Shown here piece by piece: positions 15,261 through 21,421 of a DNA stretch of 32,068 nucleotides. The position numbers were made by a program, and so were the translations under genes. Numbering within the stretch: the first letter of the stretch is position 1; each line of letters starts with the position of its first letter. Source of the stretch: Candidatus Coatesbacteria bacterium (GTDB taxonomy: Bacteria > RBG-13-66-14); NCBI GenBank assembly GCA_014728225.1, contig WJLX01000052.1:1-32068 (forward strand). Direction: 5' to 3'. The notes under the pieces are model-generated. The model was not told where the DNA came from. It saw nothing but the letters and a program-made list of their open reading frames with translations, and did no database searches.

Positions 15261-15740
15261 CTATTTCTTGTCGTTCTTGGCGGGCTGTTTCTCCGGCTGC
15301 TTAGCCGGCTGTTTTTCGGGCTCTTTCTCGGGTTTGTTTCGGGGCTCCTTGCCGTCCTGTTTCAGGGCGGCCAGCCGCTTGTCGTAGACGTCGGCCTTGC
15401 CCATGTCGACCACGCCGTGGATGACGGCCTTTTCGGCCACTTGGAGGGAGTCGGTCTTGACGTCGCCGACGATCGTGGCCGTCTCCTCGACGACGACCTC
15501 CAGCGGCGAAACGAGGTTGCCCTTGATCTTGCCGCCGACGACGCTGCGGTTGGCCTGGATCTCGGCGGTGACCTCGGCGGAGCGGCCGACATAGAAGGCA
15601 TCGCACTTGACGGTGCCGGTGAAGCGGCCGTCGATGCGCAGACTGCCCTCGACCTCGATGTTGCCTTCGAAAACGGAGCCCTCGCCGACGATGGAGTGGA
15701 CACCCGAGGAGCCGCGATCATACTTGTTGTTTTTTGACAT
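15261..15740 (-). CDS. Bactofilin (polymer-forming cytoskeletal protein)
   Basis: This 159-residue protein has the single bactofilin beta-helix domain (about 15-110): GEGSVFEGNIEVEGSLRIDG, FTGTVKCDAFYVG, AEVTAEIQANRSVVGGKIKG, and ATIVGDVKTDSLQV. Each turn has the regular hydrophobic ladder and the family's V/G-rich repeats. Bactofilins form nucleotide-free filaments at the membrane that localise cell-wall enzymes and often partner ParB-like or M23 proteins. The charged, Lys/Glu/Pro-rich C-terminal tail (EPEKQPAKQPEKQ repeats) is variable in the family. GGGAGG precedes the ATG. It follows the M23 peptidase gene, consistent with a shape-determining pair. Confidence 0.93.
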   Translation of the reverse strand: MSKNNKYDRGSSGVHSIVGEGSVFEGNIEVEGSLRIDGRFTGTVKCDAFYVGRSAEVTAEIQANRSVVGGKIKGNLVSPLEVVVEETATIVGDVKTDSLQVAEKAVIHGVVDMGKADVYDKRLAALKQDGKEPRNKPEKEPEKQPAKQPEKQPAKNDKK

Positions 15741-15796
15741 CTATCCTCCCGCTATGACGCCTTATCGTTGAAGGTTGTACTCAAAAAATGGGTTTT

Positions 15797-15833
15797 AGCG
15801 ATCCACCGGTGAGACACCGGGGGCGTAATCGCT
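15797..15833 (-). terminator. Nested hairpin between the M23 peptidase and bactofilin genes
   Basis: An outer stem AGCGAT/ATCGCT (15797-15802, 15828-15833) encloses CCGGTG/CACCGG (15806-15811, 15815-15820). On the minus strand it is followed by TAAAACCCATTTTTT. It lies 16 bp after the M23 stop and 57 bp before the bactofilin start, so it may be a terminator, or an attenuator setting bactofilin output. Confidence 0.4.
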
Positions 15834-15848
15834 TGACCAGTCGAACCC

Positions 15849-16712
15849 TCAGCGCTCGCCCATGAAGGGCAGGGGGTCGAGGGGCACGTCGTCGCGCCGG
15901 ATCTCATAGTGCAGGTGGGGGCTGGTGCTGGAGCCGGTGTTTCCGGACAGGGCGATGCGCTCGCCGGTGGTCACCCGCTGGCCGACCTCGATGTAGATCT
16001 TGCTCAGGTGGCCGTAGATGGTCGAGTAACCGGAGCCGTGGTTGATGACGACCTTGTTGCCGTAGTAGGGGTCCCCACCGGCGAAAACGACCACGCCGGG
16101 TGCCGTCGAAACGACGGTTCGGCCTTCGTCGGCGGCGATGTCGATGCCCAGATGCTTCTCCGGCCCGGCGGGGACGAAGCCCCGGGTGATCCAGCCGCCC
16201 AGGGGTCGGCCCCGCGGGGTGCTCAGGTTGCGCGTCGAGGCCATGGCGGCGATGTGTTCCTGCAGCTCGCCGGCGCGCCCGCTGGTTTCGACTTCCGTCG
16301 TCGGCGAGAGGGGGCCGTCGAGCTCGGCGGCCTCGGGCTCCTCGCCGGGGGTGTAGGGCACGGCGGCGGAGAGAAACTCCGAACTCTCGGTACGCTGCTC
16401 GGCGGCGATCTCCTCGCCCAGCATCACCCGTAGGCGTTCCTCGAGATCCTCGGCGGCGGAGAGCTGGCGCTCCAGCTCCTCGACCAGCTCGAGCTCCTCG
16501 ACGAGGCGCTCGTTCTCCTCGCGCAGGCTGGCCAGCTCGGCCAGCTTCATCGCGTCGGCGCCCTTGGAGAAGGCCAGGAAGATAATCAGGCCGAGGATGA
16601 CGACGCCCAGGGCGATGAACAGGCCCAGGCGAAAGCGGGTCAGGTTGTAGAGCCGCGGTTTCCCCGTCGAACGCGGTACGACGTGGATCTCGTAGAGTAT
16701 CTTTGATTTCAA
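15849..16712 (-). CDS. M23/LytM family peptidoglycan endopeptidase, membrane-anchored
   Basis: The 287-residue protein has a short cytoplasmic tail and one membrane helix (about 28-48, LGLFIALGVVILGLIIFLAF), then a Glu/Leu coiled coil (about 55-100). The peptidase domain (about 170-285) has the zinc residues H187 and D191 (KHLGID), H235 (YGHLS) and H266/H268 (SPHLHYE). It should cut peptidoglycan cross-links in the periplasm, with the coiled coil controlling access. Family partners of bactofilin often have this layout, and bactofilin is the next gene. It begins 15 bp after the parB stop. All metal ligands are present, so it is likely active. Confidence 0.92.
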   Translation of the reverse strand: MKSKILYEIHVVPRSTGKPRLYNLTRFRLGLFIALGVVILGLIIFLAFSKGADAMKLAELASLREENERLVEELELVEELERQLSAAEDLEERLRVMLGEEIAAEQRTESSEFLSAAVPYTPGEEPEAAELDGPLSPTTEVETSGRAGELQEHIAAMASTRNLSTPRGRPLGGWITRGFVPAGPEKHLGIDIAADEGRTVVSTAPGVVVFAGGDPYYGNKVVINHGSGYSTIYGHLSKIYIEVGQRVTTGERIALSGNTGSSTSPHLHYEIRRDDVPLDPLPFMGER

Positions 16713-16727
16713 CGCGGGCCTCGAGGG

Positions 16728-17636
16728 TTACCGGCCGGGTCGCTCGCCGCTCAGGCGTTCATAGAGCCCGGCCAGTTCATCGGCGGAGTAGAATTCAATC
16801 ACGATCCGACCGCGGCCCGAGGAGCGGCGGCGGATACTGACCTTGGTGCCCAGACGGCGCTGGAGGTCGTCCTCGTAAAGCCGCAGGTCCGGATCGGCGG
16901 AAGCCTGCTCCCGGGAGTCCGTTTTGCCGGCGCTTTCCGGGGAGGAGGCCTCACGCTCGGCGGCGACGAGGCGCTCCAACTCACGCACGGTCAGTTCCTT
17001 GTCGACGGCCAGCCGGGCCAGGGCCGTGGCCAGCTCGGCGTCCTCGATCGCGGCCAGGGTGCGGCCGTGGGCCTCGGAGAGCCGTCCGGCGGTCAGCAGC
17101 TCGCGCACGGCTTGCGGAAGCCTGAGCAGGCGCAGGCTGTTGGCCACCCGGGAGCGGGAGAGCCCCAGGACCCGGCCCAGCTCCTTCTGGGTCAGGGCGA
17201 AATCGTCGATCAACCGCTGCAGCCCACCGGCGAGTTCGAGGGGCCCCAGGTCCTCGCGCTGGAGGTTCTCCAGCAGGGCCAGCAGCAGGGCGTCGGCATC
17301 GTCGACCTCGCGAACGATGACGGGGACGCGCTCCAGACCGGCCCGTTCGGCGGCGCGGAAGCGGCGTTCCCCGGCGATGATCTGCCAGGCCCCGGCGACG
17401 CCGGGCTTGGGCCGGACGACGATCGGCTGAAGGAGCCCCTGCCGGCGGATCGAGGCGGCCAGTGTTTCCAGGGCCGTTTCCTCGAACTCCCTACGGGGCT
17501 GGAAGGGGTTGGGTTCCAGGGCCGTCAGGGGCAGCTCGCGCTCGGCGGGCTCGGGAGCGGCCTCGGGTGCGGTGCCGGCCCCGCCGAGGAGGTCGTCGAG
17601 GCCGCGGGCCAGTCCGGGCTTGCGCCGTTTGCTCAT
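16728..17636 (-). CDS. parB: Chromosome partitioning protein ParB
   Basis: The 302-residue protein starts with SKRRKPGLARGLDDLL, the conserved ParB N-terminal arm. It carries NPFQPRREFEE, GLLQPIVVRP and GERRFRAAERAG (the CTP-binding/clamp boxes), then the HTH LTQKELGRVLGLSRSRVAN. The C-terminal dimerisation region ends IVIEFYSADELAGLYERL. ParB binds parS, spreads as a CTP clamp and is moved by ParA. ATG 17636 is taken over the adjacent GTG 17639. It follows parA after 23 bp. No perfect parS (TGTTTCACGTGAAACA) was found in this window. Confidence 0.93.
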   Translation of the reverse strand: MSKRRKPGLARGLDDLLGGAGTAPEAAPEPAERELPLTALEPNPFQPRREFEETALETLAASIRRQGLLQPIVVRPKPGVAGAWQIIAGERRFRAAERAGLERVPVIVREVDDADALLLALLENLQREDLGPLELAGGLQRLIDDFALTQKELGRVLGLSRSRVANSLRLLRLPQAVRELLTAGRLSEAHGRTLAAIEDAELATALARLAVDKELTVRELERLVAAEREASSPESAGKTDSREQASADPDLRLYEDDLQRRLGTKVSIRRRSSGRGRIVIEFYSADELAGLYERLSGERPGR

Positions 17637-17659
17637 CACTACTCGCTGGTCAGGGTTCC

Positions 17660-18421
17660 CTAGTCCCGTCCAAGGAGAATCTCCCGGGCCACGGCCAGAT
17701 AGCTCTGGGCCCCCCGGCTGGTCAGGGCGTACTCGATCACCGGCATGCCGTGGCTGGGCGCCTCGGAGAGACGGACGTTGCGCGGAATGACGGTGCGGAA
17801 GACCCGGGAGCCGAAATGCTTGCGCACCTGCTGCTCCACGTCCTCGGCCAAGCGGGTCCGCGAATCGTACATCGTCAGCAGCACGCCCTCGATCTCCAGG
17901 GGATGCTCCAGTCGTTCGCGGACGTACTCGACGGCGCGCAGCAACTGGGTCAGCCCCTCGAGGGCGTAGTACTCGGCCTGAACGGGAATCAGGATACCGT
18001 CGGCGGCCAGCAGGGCGTTGACCGTCAGTAGCCCCAGAGAGGGCGGACAGTCGAAGAGGACGTAGTCGAAGCCGTCCAGGGCGTCGACGGCCCGTCGCAG
18101 CCGGGTTGGCGCGTTGGCCGCGCTCAACAGGTCGCGCTCCAGGGAAACCATCTCCGGGACGCTGGGGACCAGCATCAGCCCCTCGGAGGCGGTGGGGCGG
18201 CAGGCCGCATCGAGCTCGGCCTCACCCAACAGCACGTCGTGCAGGGAGGGCTGCCCGTTGTCGCCGTAGACCCCGAGGCCCGAGCCGGCGTTGCCCTGGG
18301 GATCGACGTCGACGATCAGGGTCCGGCGACCGGCGGCGGCCAGGGAGGCGCCCAGATTGACGGCGGTGGTGGTTTTGCCCACCCCGCCCTTCTGGTTGGC
18401 GATGGCGATGCGTCGGGTCAT
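17660..18421 (-). CDS. parA: Chromosome partitioning ATPase ParA (Soj)
   Basis: A 253-residue Walker-type ATPase with KGGVGKTT (11-18, deviant Walker A), VDVDPQGNAG (Walker A') and FDCPPSLGLL (Walker B). Later motifs are QAEYYALEGL and TMYDSRTRLAEDV. ParA forms nucleoid-bound dimers with ATP and drives origin segregation with ParB. The order rsmG-parA-parB is the classic chromosomal arrangement near oriC. Length is typical and all motifs are intact. It lies 30 bp after rsmG. Confidence 0.95.
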   Translation of the reverse strand: MTRRIAIANQKGGVGKTTTAVNLGASLAAAGRRTLIVDVDPQGNAGSGLGVYGDNGQPSLHDVLLGEAELDAACRPTASEGLMLVPSVPEMVSLERDLLSAANAPTRLRRAVDALDGFDYVLFDCPPSLGLLTVNALLAADGILIPVQAEYYALEGLTQLLRAVEYVRERLEHPLEIEGVLLTMYDSRTRLAEDVEQQVRKHFGSRVFRTVIPRNVRLSEAPSHGMPVIEYALTSRGAQSYLAVAREILLGRD

Positions 18422-18451
18422 GGCGGTTTCAGGCGGCTCGCGGTCGGTTAG

Positions 18452-19297
18452 TCACTCGGGGATGGCCGTTGAGGTACCGGTGTTCTCCAGCCGGCGGATC
18501 AGCAGGCGATGCGCGGACCGTCGTCCGACGTCGGGCAACAGCCCGTCGTAACTCGACTCGCGCCAGTCCGCTCCGGGGAGCGGCTCCCGGGGTCCCGCCA
18601 GGCAGATCAACTGGCCGCCGGGCTTGAGCAGGCGACGGCAGACCCGCCAGGCGACGGCCGGTTTCCAGACGGCCCGGGTGTAGACGGCGGTCCAGGGCGG
18701 TCCTTCGTGACCGTCGTCCGGGGTCAACTCCTCGACCCGGGCGCAGAGTACGGTCCAGTCGAGCCCGCAAAGCGGGACGGTCGAGGGTCCGTCCGGGATG
18801 GTTTCACCCGCTGGACCCGGCGAGGTCCCCCGGCTCTCGGCCCCCGGACTCGGAGCGATAGTAGAGGTCGTCGAGGGTCCGTCCGGGATGGTTTCACCCG
18901 CTGGACCCGGCGAGGCCCCCCGGCTCTCGGCCTGCCAATCCAGCCCGGCCAGGCGGCGCAGGAAGCTGGCCCGGCGGCGGCGGGGCTCGACGAGGACCAG
19001 GCGGCCGGGCCGCAGGAGGCTCAGGCACAGGGCGACCAGACCAGCACCGGCGCCGATGTCGGCGACGCGGCCCGCGGCGGGCAGCACCCGGCTCAGGGCG
19101 GCGGCGTCCACTATGGCGTCCTCGAGCAGGGCGTCGAGGTCGGCGTCGCGGGAGACCAGGTTGAAGCGGCGGTTCCAGGCGGCGAGCAATCGCCGATAGG
19201 CCCGGAGCATCAACTCCGCGCCCCCGGCTCGATCCGCCGCTGGACCGGCTTGGCGCAGACGGACGGCCCAGTTGTGAAACAGTGGCGAGTCTAGCAC
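18452..19297 (-). CDS. rsmG: 16S rRNA m7G527 methyltransferase RsmG with a repeat insert
   Basis: The protein methylates N7 of G527 in 16S rRNA. The family pattern appears as YRRLLAAWNRRFNLVSRD, then VADIGAGAGLVALCLSLL (SAM motif I), LVEPRRRRASFLRRL, RVEELTPDD and LKPGGQLICLAGP. Between GLDW (of RRLAGLDWQ) and a second GLDW (of CGLDWTVL) there is an extra insert of about 60 residues, built from two near-identical 20-residue repeats (ESRG[AT]SPGPAGETIPDGPST). With the insert removed the family alignment closes. GTG 19297 is my choice of start; ATG 19210 is an alternative, and an ATG at 19357 is also open but overlaps the end of the preceding gene. The N-terminus before YRRLL is not conserved. 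Confidence 0.85.
   Translation of the reverse strand: MLDSPLFHNWAVRLRQAGPAADRAGGAELMLRAYRRLLAAWNRRFNLVSRDADLDALLEDAIVDAAALSRVLPAAGRVADIGAGAGLVALCLSLLRPGRLVLVEPRRRRASFLRRLAGLDWQAESRGASPGPAGETIPDGPSTTSTIAPSPGAESRGTSPGPAGETIPDGPSTVPLCGLDWTVLCARVEELTPDDGHEGPPWTAVYTRAVWKPAVAWRVCRRLLKPGGQLICLAGPREPLPGADWRESSYDGLLPDVGRRSAHRLLIRRLENTGTSTAIPE
18781..18932. repeat. 62-bp direct repeat in rsmG, period 90 bp
   Basis: Bases 18781-18842 recur at 18871-18932 with a single mismatch seen by eye. The 90-bp period preserves the reading frame. On a larger scale the flanks CCAGTCGAGCCC (18755-18766) and CCAATCCAGCCC (18935-18946) match at 10 of 12 positions and lie exactly 180 bp apart. Confidence 0.85.
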
Positions 19298-19331
19298 AGG
19301 CGGGTGGGGAAGTCCAGATTGAGAGTGCGGC

Positions 19332-20246
19332 TCAGCGGCTCCAGCGCGCCGTGGCATCGCGGTACTCGTCGTCGGTGATCCGGCGGACGAAATCGCCGTA
19401 CCAGGTGAAGAGGCACAGATCGGTCTGGCCGTCGCGGTTGGTGACGGCCAGGATGTAGTCGCCGGAGGGCGAGACGGCCGGGGAGTACTCCATCCACTCG
19501 TCGGATTCGATCAGGGTGCCGTTGTTGGCGGCGTTGCCGAAGTCGGTGTAGGCGATGTCCAGGTTGCCCTCGTGGAGCAGCTCGTAGATGATGTAGTCGC
19601 CCTCGGGATCGAAGACGGGCCGGCTGACGTCGCCCTCGGCGTCGGTGACCCGCCAGGGTTCGTCCTTGCCGGTCAGGTCGATGGTGTAGATGTCGAGAGC
19701 GCCGTGCTGGTCGCTGACGTAGGCCAGGTAGGTGCCCTCGGGGTCGATAGCCAACTGGTTGTCGTCGGAGCGGCGGTTGGTCAGCCGGACGGGCTCGGCG
19801 CCCAGAACCTGGTAATCGAGGGCGTAGACCTCATCGTCGCCCAGGACGCTGGTCGAGACGTAGTAGATGGTCGTGCCGTCGGGGGAGAAGACGGGGTCGG
19901 CCTTGTAGGTGCCCTCCTCGGTGATCAGGCGGACGCCGGGGGGGTCGCCGAGTTCGATCAGCGCCAGCTCACGGAAACCGCGAATGCTGGCGATGCAGAC
20001 GATGCTCCGCCCGTCGGGGGCCAGACAGGGCGTGTAGAAGCCGTCGACGCCGCGCAGGCTCGAGGGGTTGGTCAAGACGGTCTGTTCCTCACCCTGGGGG
20101 TCGGTGAGGACGATCTGGCTCATCTCGTCGCGAACGCTGGCGTAGACGATCTTGCCGGGCAGCTCGACGTAGGGGTCGACCTCGGGCCGGCAGCCGACGA
20201 TGACGACGGCGGCGACGAGGACCAGGGCGAGACAGATGCGGCGCAT
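19332..20246 (-). CDS. PD40/TolB-like beta-propeller lipoprotein
   Basis: From ATG 20246 (after AGGAGG) this is a 304-residue predicted lipoprotein with lipobox VVIVGC. The mature part is a series of propeller blades with the WD40-like PD40 signature: LAPDGRSIVCIAS, FSPDGTTIYYVST, IDPEGTYLAYVSD, FDPEGDYIIYELL, VSPSGDYILAVTN. These resemble TolB and other protein-binding propellers; the TolB N-terminal domain is absent. It lies 2 bp after the activase gene and is translationally linked to it, an unusual pairing. Function not known; periplasmic protein binding is the simplest guess. Confidence 0.82.
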   Translation of the reverse strand: MRRICLALVLVAAVVIVGCRPEVDPYVELPGKIVYASVRDEMSQIVLTDPQGEEQTVLTNPSSLRGVDGFYTPCLAPDGRSIVCIASIRGFRELALIELGDPPGVRLITEEGTYKADPVFSPDGTTIYYVSTSVLGDDEVYALDYQVLGAEPVRLTNRRSDDNQLAIDPEGTYLAYVSDQHGALDIYTIDLTGKDEPWRVTDAEGDVSRPVFDPEGDYIIYELLHEGNLDIAYTDFGNAANNGTLIESDEWMEYSPAVSPSGDYILAVTNRDGQTDLCLFTWYGDFVRRITDDEYRDATARWSR

Positions 20247-20248
20247 CG

Positions 20249-21061
20249 CTAACCTCCTTGGGGTGCTGCGGAACGTCGGGCCAGGCGGCGGGCCGCCAAG
20301 GCGGCGCCCAGGGCGACGGTGAACGCCGGTCGGGCCAGGGGTCTCAACGTCAGCCCCCGGCGGGCGAACTCCTTCTGCAGACAGGCGACGACCAGGGGGT
20401 TGTCGGCCACCCCGCCGGCGAGGGCGATCCCGGCGGCGGGCTCGCGCCGGGGTCGACCGGCGGCGGCGACCAGGCCCACCAGGCGCCGGGCGATCGAACG
20501 GGCCGCCGCGGCGACGAGCTCCCCGGGGACCGTCCCCCGGGCCAGGGCGGCGACGATCTCGCTCTCGGCGAACACGCCGCAGGTCGCCGACAACTGCACC
20601 TCGCCGACGGCGGGTTCCAGCGCCCCCCACTCCTCCAACGGCACCGCGCAGAGCCGGGCGACGAGTTCCAGAAAGCGACCCGTACCGGCGGCGCAGCGGT
20701 CGTTGAGGGCGAATCCCGCCGGGCGCCCCGCCGGGCTCAGCCAGACGAACTTGGCGTCCTGGCCGCCGACGTCGAGGACGCCGGCCGCCGCCGGGGCCTG
20801 AGCAACGGCGCCCAGGGCCAGGCAGGTGATCTCGGTCAGGGCGCGGTCGGCCTCGACGGCGCGACGGCCGTAGCCCGTGGCCACGGTGAAGGCGGGATCG
20901 CACTCCGCGGGCAGCCGGGAACGCAGGGACGACGACGACGCCGGTCCGTCGACCCCCGTCGGGGCGGCCTGCGCTTCCACCGTCGCACCGCTTTCATCGA
21001 CGACGACTAGCTCCGTGGTCGTCGAGCCGAGGTCCAGACCGTAAAACAGGCTGCTGCGCAT
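20249..21061 (-). CDS. 2-hydroxyacyl-CoA dehydratase activase (BadF/HgdC-like ATPase)
   Basis: The 270-residue protein is of the BadF/BadG/BcrA/HgdC ATPase fold. It has LDLGSTTTELVV (phosphate 1), ATGYGRR, LDVGGQDAKF, NDRCAAGTGRFLE and ATCGVFAESEIV, and ends with ALAGGVADNPLV. The Cys in NDRC and in ATCG hold the 4Fe-4S cluster between two subunits. Such activases inject one electron into 2-hydroxyacyl-CoA dehydratases or benzoyl-CoA reductase-type enzymes. No dehydratase subunits lie nearby. The gene begins the operon with the propeller lipoprotein and faces the CsgG-vWA gene across the sigma-54-like inverted repeat. Confidence 0.88.
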   Translation of the reverse strand: MRSSLFYGLDLGSTTTELVVVDESGATVEAQAAPTGVDGPASSSSLRSRLPAECDPAFTVATGYGRRAVEADRALTEITCLALGAVAQAPAAAGVLDVGGQDAKFVWLSPAGRPAGFALNDRCAAGTGRFLELVARLCAVPLEEWGALEPAVGEVQLSATCGVFAESEIVAALARGTVPGELVAAAARSIARRLVGLVAAAGRPRREPAAGIALAGGVADNPLVVACLQKEFARRGLTLRPLARPAFTVALGAALAARRLARRSAAPQGG

Positions 21062-21150
21062 CCCTAGATACTACCATAAACGACGCCGGGTTGAAGCAGA
21101 CCCCGCCGGGGACGCTTCGGGAAAACCGCCGCCGCCGGACAAACAACCCA

Positions 21151-21232
21151 GGAACCGGCACGGTTTTTGCCGAGGCGGCAACCCGCGAGCGCGATCCCGG
21201 CGCCGCCGAGATGCAAAAACCGTGCCGGTTCC
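21151..21232. repeat. Inverted repeat with sigma-54-like arms, copy 1
   Basis: The 20-bp arms at 21151-21170 and 21213-21232 are perfect inverted repeats around a 42-base loop. Each arm holds CCGGCACGGTTTTTGC, which keeps the GG-N10-GC spacing of sigma-54 -24/-12 promoters. The arms point at each other. Read rightwards it faces the CsgG-vWA gene; read leftwards the activase. Confidence 0.85.
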
Positions 21233-21335
21233 GGCCGCCCGGCTTGACGGCACCGTCTGACGATCCCGCGAACAGGGCGCCGCCCGGGACAATGCACCGC
21301 TCGCTGAAACAGACCGGCAAACGGAACCGCCATGA

Positions 21336-21344
21336 TGCTACAAT
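21336..21344 (+). promoter_or_regulatory. Extended -10 before the CsgG-vWA gene
   Basis: TGCTACAAT, about 78 bases before ATG 21422. The same TGCTAnnnT pattern occurs before the MATE and capD-like genes. Confidence 0.5.
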
Positions 21345-21421
21345 CGTAAAGTATTAATCCACCCCGACGCCCGTCCCGGGGCGGCAATTATCCCTTAAAC
21401 CATGCGAGAAACGGAGGAACC

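Noticed and set aside
19270-19285. Possible parS half-site (GTGAAACA) upstream of rsmG
   Set aside because: Only the right half fits TGTTTCACGTGAAACA; the left half is absent, so it is not counted as parS.
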